Shown: positions 16,727-27,766, counted from the first letter of the stretch. The stretch is 64,000 nucleotides of DNA from CAZNUP01 sp964609775 (GCA_964609775.1 CAZSSJ010000001.1:1-64000); one strand, 5' to 3'. The notes: generated from the sequence alone by a model not told the origin. Made by a program: numbers and translations.

Positions 16727-18393
16727 ATGAGGTAGAGTTTCTTGCGGTAGTTCTCAAGAAGGCGGGCGGTGGTGAAATTTTGTTCCACCAGGGAGATGGT
16801 CTGGCGCATTTTGGTGAGCCACTCTTCAGGAAGACCATCTTGATTGATTTTGTAATATATAGGAATAATTTGTTGTTCTAAGATTGCGTAGAGTCGAGTG
16901 CCGATATTTTCTTCGGGGAGAATCCAGCCGAAGCTGTCCCAGTTGACCTCCTGTGCCCAGCCATCGTTGGTGGTGAACTGAAGGGCGCCGTTTAAGGCGG
17001 ACTTCATGCCGGAGGTGCCGGAAGCTTCCAGGCCGGGGATGGGGGTGTTGAGCCAAATATCGGCGCCGGAGACGAGTTTTTGAGCCAGAGTGAGATTGTA
17101 GGTGGTGAGAAAGAGGATCCGGGGCTGGAGCTGTTTTTCTTCGAGATTTCGTTTGATGCGCTCGGCCAGTTCATTACCTTCGGCGTCGGCAGGATTGGTC
17201 TGGCCGGCGATGACAAACTGGACGGCGGGCAGGAGTTTAGTCATGTTGGTGAGTTCGTCGAGGTTGTTAAAGAGAAGGTCGGGGCGTTTGTATGAGGTAA
17301 AGCGACGGGCCCAGACGACAGTTAAGATTGTCGGGTCGAGGGACTGACCGCTCTGCCCTTGAAGGTAGTCGATCATGAGCTGTTTATTTTTTTTGTGAGC
17401 GGCCCAGAGGTCGGAATCATTGAGGGCACTCATGTGGGGGACGGCTTGCCATCGGCTTTGATTGACGCCGTTGGTGATGGGGATGAGCTCACTGTGAGGG
17501 TGGATCTTTTTTTCGGACAGAGCGTGGGCCAGGCTGACGCCGCTGGTGCGGGTCGAGAAGCGAAGGAGAAAGTTGGTGGTGGAAAAGGTTGTTGGGTGAC
17601 TTGGGTGAGTTCCCTGGGCAAAGAGGTCGTCGAGGGAAATATGGGTGGAAGAGAGGAAGGAGCCAAGAACTGATTGGAGTTTGTCCTTTTCAAGATGCAG
17701 ACCACCACCAGTGAGAATGGTGTGTTTGGTGGCCACGATGGATGAGGAAACGGACTCAAGGGCAGTTGTTAGAGAAGACGTCGGGTTTTTGGTGAGATAG
17801 TCTTGGGCCAGAGCGAGAATGGTGAAGGCGGTGTGGCCCTCGTTTAAATGATAGACGGCGGGGCTCAGGTTCTGAGAGCGGAGAATCTTGATGGAACCAA
17901 AGCCGAGCAGAACTTGTTGTTTGAGCATGGTTTGCGGGTCGGAATCATAGAGGTCTTCTGTTATTTTTTGATCGACTTCGGAGTTGTCTGATAGATTTGT
18001 ATCGAGTAGAAAAAGACGGGTCGACGGATAGTCTTTGAACCAAACTTGGAACCAGACTTCATGATCATCAAGGGGACAGGAAAACTTTGCCGGGCGACGG
18101 CCATCAAGACTGAGGGGCTGAAAGCCGAAGGTCGCGGGACTTAGACAGGAAGTGCTGGCGTCAATGTGGGCGTGGAAGCCGTGGCAGTAGAAGAGGCCAA
18201 AGGCAGCCAGGTTTGTGCCAAGATGGGAAGCGTCGAGGACGATGTCCCCAGCCAGGACTCCCAGGCCGCCAGCGTAGATCGGGAAGTCGTTTTCCACGGC
18301 GTACTCTAAGGAAAAGAAGGCGACGATTTTTTGGTTGGGATCGGGCCAGGGTTTTGACGCCACCAGGCTGGATTTGGGCAGACTTTCCGGCAT
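16723..18393 (-). CDS. glgP: Alpha-glucan (glycogen) phosphorylase, GT35
   Basis: Phosphorolysis of alpha-1,4-glucan to glucose-1-phosphate, PLP-dependent. Motifs: FFSLEYAVENDFPIYAGGLG, VYHLNEGHTAF, VVWARRFTSYKRP, FVIAGQTNP, NTPIPGLEASGTSGMK (PLP lysine region) and NGALQFTTNDGW. It is the short (~550-600 aa) archaeal/Thermotoga-like type rather than the ~800-aa form. The frame is open to 18498, but the upstream part runs through a repeat array; ATG 18393 (MPESLPKSS) is chosen. Minus strand with the GH57 gene, so both are likely cotranscribed. Confidence 0.92.
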   Translation of the reverse strand: MPESLPKSSLVASKPWPDPNQKIVAFFSLEYAVENDFPIYAGGLGVLAGDIVLDASHLGTNLAAFGLFYCHGFHAHIDASTSCLSPATFGFQPLSLDGRRPAKFSCPLDDHEVWFQVWFKDYPSTRLFLLDTNLSDNSEVDQKITEDLYDSDPQTMLKQQVLLGFGSIKILRSQNLSPAVYHLNEGHTAFTILALAQDYLTKNPTSSLTTALESVSSSIVATKHTILTGGGLHLEKDKLQSVLGSFLSSTHISLDDLFAQGTHPSHPTTFSTTNFLLRFSTRTSGVSLAHALSEKKIHPHSELIPITNGVNQSRWQAVPHMSALNDSDLWAAHKKNKQLMIDYLQGQSGQSLDPTILTVVWARRFTSYKRPDLLFNNLDELTNMTKLLPAVQFVIAGQTNPADAEGNELAERIKRNLEEKQLQPRILFLTTYNLTLAQKLVSGADIWLNTPIPGLEASGTSGMKSALNGALQFTTNDGWAQEVNWDSFGWILPEENIGTRLYAILEQQIIPIYYKINQDGLPEEWLTKMRQTISLVEQNFTTARLLENYRKKLYLI

Positions 18394-18424
18394 TTGTCTA
18401 ATTTGACTAATTAGTCTAATTAGA
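18394..18424. repeat. 9-bp repeat array upstream of glgP
   Basis: TTTGTCTAATTTGACTAATTAG-type units. Immediately outside, on the minus strand, a TATTCT hexamer (about 18426-18421) could be the glgP -10 element. Confidence 0.5.
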
Positions 18425-18624
18425 ATACAATGTTCGTTACCAGTTTGGAAACCCTTTGCCCGCCGAATCCGCCAGCTGGCGGAGAAAGTGGGTCGCAATC
18501 TCTGCTAATCCTGGATGACCAGTGTAGAAGAGAATGGAAGTACACTGGAATTTCAGGTCTTCAAAGCTTTTCCCGAAGGTCGCCTTCGCAGAGCTTCGGC
18601 GACCAATGGAGGTGAATTCTTAAA
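18425..18624. other. Intergenic region with palindromes
   Basis: No gene. Holds the palindrome TCCGCCAGCTGGCGGA (18468-18483), an inverted repeat CCAGTGTA/TACACTGG at about 18519-18548, and a CTTCG-rich segment (18576-18603) like others in the window. A GGAGGTG ribosome site for the next gene is at its end. Confidence 0.5.
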
Positions 18625-18963
18625 ATGGACCAATTTCAAGATCAGACATTAACTTGCCGCGACTGCGGCAATTCTTTTGTGTGGACGGCTTCAGAACAGA
18701 AGTTTTATGCCGACAAAGGTTTTTCTAATGCGCCAGTGCGCTGTCCGTCCTGCCGAGCAGCTAAAAAGGCTCAAGGCGGGGGCGGCTTTGGCGGGGGAAT
18801 GCGCGCAGGGGCGAGCTATGGCCCGAGGCAAATGTATGATGCGGTGTGCAGCGTTTGCGGCAAACCTTGTCAGGTGCCCTTTCAGCCAAGATTGGACGAG
18901 AGTGGCAATCCCGTCAAGCCGATTTATTGCAACGAACACTATCGATCGCAGCGAACGGCTTAA
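18625..18963 (+). CDS. Zinc-ribbon protein (112 aa)
   Basis: N-terminal zinc-ribbon with CRDCGNSFVWTASEQKFYAD and RCPSCRAAKK (two CxxC pairs), a Gly-rich hinge, and a second pair of CxxC-type motifs (CSVCGKPC, then YCNEHYRSQ). This matches a small family of probable nucleic-acid-binding zinc-ribbon proteins common in CPR and Chloroflexi. Its function is not established. Ends with a strong terminator. Confidence 0.8.
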   Translation: MDQFQDQTLTCRDCGNSFVWTASEQKFYADKGFSNAPVRCPSCRAAKKAQGGGGFGGGMRAGASYGPRQMYDAVCSVCGKPCQVPFQPRLDESGNPVKPIYCNEHYRSQRTA

Positions 18964-19002
18964 GAAACTTAAGATTCTTAAGGAACTTAAGTTTTTGGAA
19001 GG

Positions 19003-19033
19003 AGACCCTTTTAAAAAAAGGGTCTTTTTCTTT

Positions 19034-19034
<1 letters not shown>
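19003..19034. terminator. Intrinsic terminator, probably bidirectional
   Basis: AGACCC (19003-19008) pairs with GGGTCT (19020-19025), loop TTTTAAAAAAA, then TTTTCTTTTT. It lies between convergent genes and has A and U tracts on both sides. Confidence 0.8.
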
Positions 19035-21067
<2,033 letters not shown>

Positions 21068-21113
21068 ATGACGAAAATTTAAAATTCAAAATTTAGAATT
21101 TAGAATTCATGAG

Positions 21114-21695
21114 TTAATTATTAATTAGGTTATTGATGTCAGTTTTACCTATTTTATAGAAGTTTTGGTTGGGGAGGGCGAGGAGATAGATGGGGCCGGA
21201 GTCTGCGGAGGGCGGGGAGGAAACGGTGAGCGGCTCACGGGGAAGGTTGACCGCGGGGGAAGTGTCAGTTGGAGAGGGGTGGCCACTTGAGGCCAGCAGG
21301 TAGCCAAGAATTAGACCGATGAGAAGGAAGGAAAAGCTGTTTGAGGCCGGGAGAGAGGCGGAGGAAAGAAATGGCCGGCGAGGGGGGGTTGACGGCGGGG
21401 GGAAAATGGGAGGAAGAGCGGTGGGGGTGAGCTCCTGGGACTCTGGTAAGCGGAAACGGATTTGAGAATAGGTTAGGCCTTCGGTGCGGAGCTGGTTGAT
21501 TTTTTTTAGGGTCGAGATGACAGACTCGGGATAGCAGCCGACGATCTGGCCGGCAACCTTACGACGGATGGTTTGGGGAAGAAGATGGAGTTTGGTCAGG
21601 TAGGCCAAGCGGGATTTTGGGTCGCCGGGGCCAAAGGAGATGCCCAGGGCGCGGGCGGTTTTTATTATTTGGTCAATGGGTAATAGGGTGACCAT
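21114..21695 (-). CDS. MerR-like HTH protein with one membrane helix
   Basis: From ATG 21695 (MVTLLPIDQ; frame open to 21776) the N-terminal ~85 residues contain TARALGISFGPGDPKSRLAY and VISTLKKINQLRTEGLTYSQ, which read as a MerR-type helix-turn-helix. A Pro/Ser linker follows, then a membrane helix (FSFLLIGLILGYLLASS) and a short outside tail (PIYLLALPNQNFYKIGKT). The MerR plus single helix design is the same as at the N-terminus of the giant fibre protein. It may be a membrane-tethered regulator. Confidence 0.6.
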   Translation of the reverse strand: MVTLLPIDQIIKTARALGISFGPGDPKSRLAYLTKLHLLPQTIRRKVAGQIVGCYPESVISTLKKINQLRTEGLTYSQIRFRLPESQELTPTALPPIFPPPSTPPRRPFLSSASLPASNSFSFLLIGLILGYLLASSGHPSPTDTSPAVNLPREPLTVSSPPSADSGPIYLLALPNQNFYKIGKTDINNLINN

Positions 21696-21856
21696 CGCTT
21701 TTAGATACAGATTGTTAAATTGGTAATTATCTGACAATTTCTTTCGGAAAGAATTAATCCTTTTCAGGATAACCAATTGAAAATTGGTTTGTCAAGGGGG
21801 TGTTTGGTGATCGTTGGTGGATTTTCCCGCGGATTTGATTTATTCTGAAACGAAGA

Positions 21857-22708
21857 ATGAAAAAATCTTTGAGAATTTGGCTAATTGGGCTAATTGGACT
21901 AATTTGGCTGGCCGGCTCCACTTCGCTCTTCGAGCTTCGTGTGGTGAAAGCGGATTTTTCGGCAATTGAAGTGGCCAACTCGTACAAATTGGCCGATGGT
22001 GAGGCAAAAGATGGGGACATTGTTTCCTCGACACCTGAAGGCCTAGCGAGAGCGAAGGTGGCGAATGATCCGCATCTTTATGGGGTCGTGACGCTGACGC
22101 CAATGGCGGCTTTTCGAACGGGCGAGCCGGATGAGGTGCCAGTGTCAAGAAATGGGGTGGCGATGGTTAACGTGACGGTTTTGGGCGGAGAGATTCATAA
22201 GGGGGATTTTATTACCTCATCGGAGATTGCCGGGGTGGGGCAGAAGGCTGCTTCCTCCGGTTATGTTTTGGGGATTGCGCTCCAGGACTTCCCCCCTTCG
22301 CCTTCGGCTTCGGAGGGGCAGGCCCCACAAACAGTTTCTTACCAGGGAAAAAATTATAAAGTGGGCCAGGTCCGAGTGGGAATGAGGATTGAATACGCAG
22401 ACATTAACTCACCAAAGACGTTTAAGCGGCTCTTTGATGCTTTGGGGGGGACGTTTTTCAGCAGTGTGTCCGATCCGAACAAATTTGGAATGATGGTGCG
22501 ATATATTGCGGCGGGGTTGGCAATTTTGGCGGCAATTTTGTTTGCCTTTCTGACGTTTTCAAGGTCAATTCCCAGGGCGCTTGAGGCAATCGGACGAAAT
22601 CCGTTGGCCCGGCGGTCGATCTATTTATCACTGCTTTTTTCGGTTTTAGTCATGCTCGTTGTCATTGCTTTGGGCGTCATTGGGGCTTTTGTGATGTTAA
22701 AAATTTGA
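21857..22708 (+). CDS. Two-helix membrane protein heading the ATP synthase operon; peptidase-G2-like domain
   Basis: A signal or anchor helix (encoded partly by a 9-bp repeat: IWLIGLIGLIW) is followed by an extracytoplasmic domain of about 170 residues with AKDGDIVSSTPEG, VNVTVLGGEIHKGDFITSS and ASSGYVLGIAL. That domain matches the end of the giant fibre (GDAIGV...SRGYVVGRAM there). Two C-terminal helices are joined by ALEAIGRNPLARRSI, very like the polar loop of F-type c subunits. The second helix has no Glu or Asp, so proton carriage by the normal mechanism is not possible. Its position before atpF suggests a role with the membrane sector. Function unproven. Confidence 0.55.
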   Translation: MKKSLRIWLIGLIGLIWLAGSTSLFELRVVKADFSAIEVANSYKLADGEAKDGDIVSSTPEGLARAKVANDPHLYGVVTLTPMAAFRTGEPDEVPVSRNGVAMVNVTVLGGEIHKGDFITSSEIAGVGQKAASSGYVLGIALQDFPPSPSASEGQAPQTVSYQGKNYKVGQVRVGMRIEYADINSPKTFKRLFDALGGTFFSSVSDPNKFGMMVRYIAAGLAILAAILFAFLTFSRSIPRALEAIGRNPLARRSIYLSLLFSVLVMLVVIALGVIGAFVMLKI

Positions 22709-22740
22709 CAAATTAGACTAATTAGACAAATTTGGTTAGA
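22706..22740. repeat. 9-bp repeat array between operon genes
   Basis: GACAAATTAGACTAATTAG-type units fill the spacer before atpF. Confidence 0.5.
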
Positions 22741-22748
22741 CTGGAGAT

Positions 22749-23438
22749 ATGGAGAGTCTGCCCGTTTTGTTTACGGCTTTTTTCATTCTGGCGCTGGCGC
22801 AGTTGGGGCTTCTGGCCTATCTCTGGTGGTTAGATCGGAGATTTGGGGAAGTTAGGGAAAGGCAACTCGGGCGGGTGGGGGAGAAAGGCTGGGATGTGTT
22901 GCACTCGGCCATTAAGAAGTCGCAGGCGATGGTCGGGCAGGCGGAACTTGAGAGTCTAGAGCAAAGAGCAAAGAGTGATTTGGAGATTAAGAAGTTTGAG
23001 GAAAAATACCAGGAGGAGATTCAATTGACGGCGAGTGAAGTCCAGCAGGCGTTTCTTTCGGAAGTGGCGAAGGCGTCGGGGGTGTTTAAAGACTATTTAG
23101 GAGAGCTTAAGAAAACGTCAGAAGACGAAAGCAAGGCGCTTCGGGAAGAGATGGCGGCGAGGGTGGCCAAGGTGAGTGCGGCGGTTGAGGAGCAGGTGAA
23201 ATTGGAGTTAAAGACGGTGGAAGAACGGTCGGTGCTGGCGATGGAAGCGGAAGTGGGGGCTATGAGAACGGCTGTTGAAGAGTATAGGAAGAAGCGTTTG
23301 GAACAAATCGACAGGGATATTGTGGAGGTGGTGGAAAAGGTGGCTAAGGAGTATTTGCGCAGGGAAATTCCGGTGAAAAATCAGATGGAACTGGTTTATG
23401 AAAGCCTCGAGAGAGCTAAAGAGGAAAAGTTTTTTTAG
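22749..23438 (+). CDS. atpF: ATP synthase F0 subunit b-like
   Basis: One N-terminal membrane helix (FTAFFILALAQLGLLAYLWW) followed by about 190 residues of charged helix, the b-subunit layout (peripheral stalk). At 229 residues it is about 70 longer than E. coli b. Its place directly before the delta-like gene and alpha supports the call more than sequence similarity does. GGAGAT precedes the ATG. Confidence 0.75.
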   Translation: MESLPVLFTAFFILALAQLGLLAYLWWLDRRFGEVRERQLGRVGEKGWDVLHSAIKKSQAMVGQAELESLEQRAKSDLEIKKFEEKYQEEIQLTASEVQQAFLSEVAKASGVFKDYLGELKKTSEDESKALREEMAARVAKVSAAVEEQVKLELKTVEERSVLAMEAEVGAMRTAVEEYRKKRLEQIDRDIVEVVEKVAKEYLRREIPVKNQMELVYESLERAKEEKFF

Positions 23439-23449
23439 AAAGGTGAGAT

Positions 23450-23860
23450 GTGACTGATATTGTTAGTTCCATTTTGAGGGATTGTTACACTCGGACCGAA
23501 GCCTTGGCGAAATTGCGGGAATTGCGGGAAGCGGCTATGGATGAGGGACGGGCGGAGGCGAGGCGAAAAGACGGGGAAGGAAACATTGAGGAAGAGCTGG
23601 AAACGGCGAGAGAGGAAATTGAGAAACAGGATGTCCTGACAATTTACCTCCCGGTGGAGCTGTCTTTTGCCCAGATAGAGGAGCTGGGCCAAAAGGTCCG
23701 GCAGATTGTTCAGGAGGACATCCTTTTAGATCTCAGGCGGGATGAAAGACTCATTGGAGGGTGCGCGCTGGCATTTAGAGGAAAATACCGGGATTTTTCC
23801 TTACGGGTGCAATTTGAGCAAGGGAGAGAATTTCTGAGGGGATTAGTTTTGAAGGAGTGA
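23450..23860 (+). CDS. atpH: ATP synthase F1 subunit delta-like (136 aa)
   Basis: GTG start with AAGGTGAG upstream. The C-terminal part DERLIGGCALAFRGKYRDFS corresponds to the delta C-terminal strand-turn (liGG...D.S) that links the stator to F1. The protein is ~40 residues shorter than usual and the N-terminal six-helix bundle is reduced. Confidence 0.7.
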   Translation: MTDIVSSILRDCYTRTEALAKLRELREAAMDEGRAEARRKDGEGNIEEELETAREEIEKQDVLTIYLPVELSFAQIEELGQKVRQIVQEDILLDLRRDERLIGGCALAFRGKYRDFSLRVQFEQGREFLRGLVLKE

Positions 23861-23872
23861 GGGGAGAAGACT

Positions 23873-25411
23873 ATGGCCGGAAGTAAAAAAAAAGTTAGTG
23901 GCGAGAGCGGGGAAATTGGCTTCGTTCGGGCGGCGAAGGGTTTTTTGATTCGACTCGACGGGTTGCCCAGTGTCAAGATTAATGACGTGATTGTGGCGGA
24001 AAGTGGAGCTTTGGCGTATGTTTCTTCGATCCTGCCGAGCTTTGTGGAAGCCTTTGTTCTTGGGGGGCAAACGGTTTCTGTGGGCGAGGCGTTTCGGCCA
24101 ACGGGGCGGAGTTTGGGCCTGGCCGTCGGAGACTTTCTTCTGGGTCGAGTGGTTGGGCCGATGGGGGAAGTGCTGGACGGCTTGGGGAAGATGGATGCGG
24201 CGGGGGCGAAGGAATTTCCCCTGGAGAAGCTGGCCGTCGGAGTGGCTTACCGGGAGTTTATTACCCGGCCCCTTCTGACAGGCATTACGGTTGTGGACAC
24301 CCTGTTTCCGCTGGGGATGGGCCAGAGGGAACTGGTTATTGGGGATCCGCGGTCGGGGAAGAGTTCGTTTCTGATGGAGGTGATTTTAAACCAAGCAAAG
24401 AGTGGAGTGATTTGTGTTTATGGAGCGATCGGCCGGCCGGTGACTTTCGTGCGGGGGTTTATGGATTTGATTTTGGGAAGCGGAGAGACGGCGAAAAACA
24501 CGGTTATGGTGGCGAGGTTTTCGACGGACAGTGCGCCACTTGTCTCTCTGACGCCAAAGGCGGCGATGGCCGTGGGGGAATATTTTTCGGGCATGGGAAA
24601 GGACGTCCTGGTGGTTTTGGATGACATGGGGACTCACGCCAAGGCCTATCGGGAAATGGCCCTCCTTTCGGAACGGTTTCCCGGAAGGGAGGCCTATCCA
24701 GGAGACATTTTTCATGAGCAGGCGGCGATTTTGGAGCGGGCAGGAAACTTTAATGACCAGGGGGGAGGAGGATCGATTACGGCCTTGCCAGTGATTGAGT
24801 TGCCGACCGATGACTTTGTCAATTATATTCCGACTAATCTCATGGGGATGACCGATGGACATCTGCTGTTTAATACCAGTTTACGGGCCCAGGGGCGGCG
24901 GCCGGCGATTGACGTTTCGCTGTCTGTGTCCCGGGTGGGGGCCCAGACGCAGAACCAGACGCAAAACCGGCTGGGAATCAAAGTCAAGGAAACCCTAGCC
25001 CGGGCGGATGAGTTGTCAACTCTTGTGGGTTTTGGCGGAGAACTGCCGCCGTCGACCCAGCTGGTTATTAACCAAGGGAGTTTACTGCGCGAGTTTTTTA
25101 GTCAGCCGGGAGGGGTCAGTTTGAGTGTGGCCGAACAGATCATCCTTTTGTCTTTGCCATTTATCAGATATCTGGGAGACAAGGACCGAACCTTTGTCGG
25201 GCGAAACAAGGCGATTTTGCTCCAGGCTTTTCGGGAAGACCCGGAGCTTGTGAAATTTAGCCAAGAGGTAACTAAGCTGGCTTTTGGTGACGTCCAGGCC
25301 GGTTTAGAGAAAATTTCCGGTCGGATCAAGGAGTGGGTGGAGAAACGGTCGGGGGTTGACAGGGAGAAAGTGGAAGTGGTCGATCGGGAGACGTGGTTAC
25401 CTGACATCTAA
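23873..25411 (+). CDS. atpA: ATP synthase F1 subunit alpha
   Basis: Non-catalytic nucleotide-binding subunit. Walker A is GDPRSGKSS near residue 157 (most alphas have GDRQTGKT). LVVLDDMGTHAKAYREM is the Walker B region, and SVSRVGAQTQNQ matches the alpha arginine-finger segment SRVGxAAQ with a changed tail. The length (512) is normal. GGGGAG precedes the ATG. The gene order b-delta-alpha-gamma-beta-epsilon is the standard atp order. Confidence 0.95.
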   Translation: MAGSKKKVSGESGEIGFVRAAKGFLIRLDGLPSVKINDVIVAESGALAYVSSILPSFVEAFVLGGQTVSVGEAFRPTGRSLGLAVGDFLLGRVVGPMGEVLDGLGKMDAAGAKEFPLEKLAVGVAYREFITRPLLTGITVVDTLFPLGMGQRELVIGDPRSGKSSFLMEVILNQAKSGVICVYGAIGRPVTFVRGFMDLILGSGETAKNTVMVARFSTDSAPLVSLTPKAAMAVGEYFSGMGKDVLVVLDDMGTHAKAYREMALLSERFPGREAYPGDIFHEQAAILERAGNFNDQGGGGSITALPVIELPTDDFVNYIPTNLMGMTDGHLLFNTSLRAQGRRPAIDVSLSVSRVGAQTQNQTQNRLGIKVKETLARADELSTLVGFGGELPPSTQLVINQGSLLREFFSQPGGVSLSVAEQIILLSLPFIRYLGDKDRTFVGRNKAILLQAFREDPELVKFSQEVTKLAFGDVQAGLEKISGRIKEWVEKRSGVDREKVEVVDRETWLPDI

Positions 25412-25494
25412 TCATCAATCATCAATCATCAATGATCAATCATCAATCATCAATCATCAATGATCAATCATCAATCATCAATCATCAATGATCA
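25411..25494. repeat. Three 28-bp tandem repeats of ATCATCA heptamers
   Basis: Each 28-bp unit is three ATCATCA heptamers plus one ATGATCA. Three units fill the spacer between atpA and atpG, within the operon. There are no spacers between units, so it is not a CRISPR array. Confidence 0.85.
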
Positions 25495-25560
25495 ATCTCA
25501 AGAGTAATTTTAGCGAGGGACTTAAGCAGTCTGGGGCGGGGATTGCTGAGGAAGTGACAG

Positions 25561-26415
25561 GTGTTTAGAACAATTAGATCAATTATTGCCCAGCGACAGC
25601 AGAGTGAGGCTTTGAGGGATTTGGCCTGGTCGTATAGTGAGCTGGCTGGAGCTAAGCTTCTGGCAATTAGAGCCGGAATTGAGCGCAACCGGACGTATGT
25701 TTCGGAGATGGCGACAGTGTTTCATATTATTCGCTTGGCGGCCGAGAAGCAGAAATTGAAAATGCCGGCCAAGAAAAAGGGGACGGTGAGTTTGCTTTTG
25801 ACTTCAAACCATCGTTTTTATGGGGGATTGGAGAGCAGGTTGACGCAGTTTTTCTTGGCCCGAACATCCATTTCCTATGGCGAGCTTTTTGTTGTTGGCC
25901 GGAGCGGAGAGATCTATGTTAAAGGTTTGGTGGCTCGGCCGGAGTTTCGGTCGTTTATTTTTGATGATGATTTGCCAACGGCGCGGGAACTTCAGGATCT
26001 GGCTGATCAGATCGAACCGTATAGTCGGGTGTTTGTTTATTATTCAAAGCTCGCGACAGTTCTTTTGCAGCGGCCGGTGGTCGTCGAACTTGGGGGCTTG
26101 GTGGACATCCCGATTGTGGCTGACCCCCGGAGCAATTACTACATTTTTGAGCCGGAACTGACGGAGATGGTGAATTTTTTTGAGGGGGAGATTACTCGGG
26201 TTCTGCTGCAGCAAACGTTTCTGGAGTCGGAACTGGCGCGAACGGCGGCCAGGCTGGTGTCGATGGAACAAGTCCAAGGGAATGTGAATTCCGAATTGAG
26301 GAAGATTCAAAGCGAGATCTACCGGGCAAACCAAGCCGCCGCCAGCAGCAAAACGTTGGAGATGGAAGGAGCATACTTAGCCCACCATCGGGCTTATGGG
26401 AGGGCACATGTTTAA
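25561..26415 (+). CDS. atpG: ATP synthase F1 subunit gamma
   Basis: Central stalk. GTG start with GAGGAAG upstream. N-terminal coil FRTIRSIIAQRQQSEALRDL and the C-terminal helix ELARTAARLVSMEQVQGNVN then NQAAASSKTLEMEGAY are recognisable but diverged; the terminal helices pair to make the rotor shaft. 284 residues, normal. Overlaps the beta gene by 8 nt if beta starts at 26408. Confidence 0.85.
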   Translation: MFRTIRSIIAQRQQSEALRDLAWSYSELAGAKLLAIRAGIERNRTYVSEMATVFHIIRLAAEKQKLKMPAKKKGTVSLLLTSNHRFYGGLESRLTQFFLARTSISYGELFVVGRSGEIYVKGLVARPEFRSFIFDDDLPTARELQDLADQIEPYSRVFVYYSKLATVLLQRPVVVELGGLVDIPIVADPRSNYYIFEPELTEMVNFFEGEITRVLLQQTFLESELARTAARLVSMEQVQGNVNSELRKIQSEIYRANQAAASSKTLEMEGAYLAHHRAYGRAHV

Positions 26416-27766
26416 GGGTGTCATGCGGAGCGTTTCGGGACAAGTTGGGACGGTGGAAGTGGTTGCCGGTCAGGCCCAAGGGCTGGATTTGTTGGGGGGT
26501 GGAGAAGATAAGACAATTTTGCTCGAAGTGAGGTCACAAGCCGAAGATGTCTTAACGTGTCTTATTCTAACAGATGCAAACAAAATATATCGAGGAATGC
26601 CGGTGGTGGGACTTCAAAAACAGTTTGAAATCCCGGTTGGAGACGAATTGTTAGGCAGGATTGTAAATATTTTTGGGGAAGAGCAGGACGGCCAGGGGCC
26701 GATTAAATATCGAAAGATGGCGCCGGTTCACGGGCGGGCGGCGACGGTTATGGCGATCAAAGGGCAATATGAAGTCTTGCCGACGGGGATTAAGGCGATT
26801 GACTTTTTGACGCCGTTTCTTAGGGGCGGGAAGATTGGCTTTATTGGCGGGGCGGGAGTGGGAAAGACGGTGCTGATGACAGAAATCATTCATAATATTA
26901 CAAACCACACTGAAAGTGTGTCAATTTTTGCTGGAGTGGGCGAGCGGATTCGGGAAGGCCAGGAATTGTTTAAAAGGTTAGCCGAGGCCAACGTCTTGCC
27001 GCGGGTGGCCCTCATTTTGGGCCAGATGAACGAAAATGCGGTGGTGCGGCAACGGGCAGCGCTGTCGGCGGTGGCGGTGGCGGAAGATTTTCGGGATCGG
27101 GGAAAGGACGTTCTGGTTTTTATTGACAATATGTTTCGCTTTGTCCAAGCAGGAAGTGAGGTGGCGACACTTCTGGGTAATTTGCCGTCGGAGCTAGCCT
27201 ATCAGGCAACCCTCCAGACGGAAGTGAGCACGCTGCATGACCGATTGGTTTCGACGGACAAGGCGTCGATAACTGCTGTGCAGACGGTCTACGTTCCGTC
27301 GGATGAGATTTCCGATCCTGGGGTGGCGGCGATCCTGCCCTTTCTAGACACGGCGGTGTTTCTTTCCCGAGGAGCGACGCAGCTGGGGTTATATCCGCCA
27401 ATTGATGTTTCCAACTCCACTTCGGTCGCAGTGACGCCAAATTTAATTGGTAATGACCATTATTCGTTGCTCACGAACTTTAAACAGCTGCTGGAGAGAT
27501 ATAACAGAATATCTCACATTGTAGCAATTGTCGGGGAATCGGAGCTTTCCAGTCAGGATCAGATTTTGTTTGACCGGGTCCGGCGGGTGATTAACTATTT
27601 GACCCAGCCGTTCTACTCGATGGAGATTCAGACCGGGCGGAAGGGCGTTTATGTCCCGCGGGAGACGACAATTGCGGACATTAAGACCATTTTGTCGGGA
27701 AAAGTTGACAGCGTGCCCGTTGAGAAGTTTTTGTATATTGGATCGCTGGCGGACATTAAACGGTAA
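26408..27766 (+). CDS. atpD: ATP synthase F1 subunit beta
   Basis: Catalytic subunit. Walker A GGAGVGKTVLM near residue 147; the catalytic-Glu region GVGERIREG (GER conserved); Walker B DVLVFIDNMFRF; STLHDRL and QTVYVPSDEISDPG as in other betas. The frame also allows ATG 26396, but GGGAGG spaced 5 nt from ATG 26408 favours the latter. Stop is followed by an 8-bp repeat array. Confidence 0.96.
   Translation: MFKGVMRSVSGQVGTVEVVAGQAQGLDLLGGGEDKTILLEVRSQAEDVLTCLILTDANKIYRGMPVVGLQKQFEIPVGDELLGRIVNIFGEEQDGQGPIKYRKMAPVHGRAATVMAIKGQYEVLPTGIKAIDFLTPFLRGGKIGFIGGAGVGKTVLMTEIIHNITNHTESVSIFAGVGERIREGQELFKRLAEANVLPRVALILGQMNENAVVRQRAALSAVAVAEDFRDRGKDVLVFIDNMFRFVQAGSEVATLLGNLPSELAYQATLQTEVSTLHDRLVSTDKASITAVQTVYVPSDEISDPGVAAILPFLDTAVFLSRGATQLGLYPPIDVSNSTSVAVTPNLIGNDHYSLLTNFKQLLERYNRISHIVAIVGESELSSQDQILFDRVRRVINYLTQPFYSMEIQTGRKGVYVPRETTIADIKTILSGKVDSVPVEKFLYIGSLADIKR

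Noticed and set aside
21857..22708. Calling this gene atpE (c subunit)
   Set aside because: The C-terminal hairpin and RNP loop resemble c, but the carboxylate needed for ion transport is absent and most of the protein is an unrelated outside domain.
25411..25494. CRISPR array
   Set aside because: The 28-bp units are contiguous without spacers and consist of simple heptamers; there are no cas genes.
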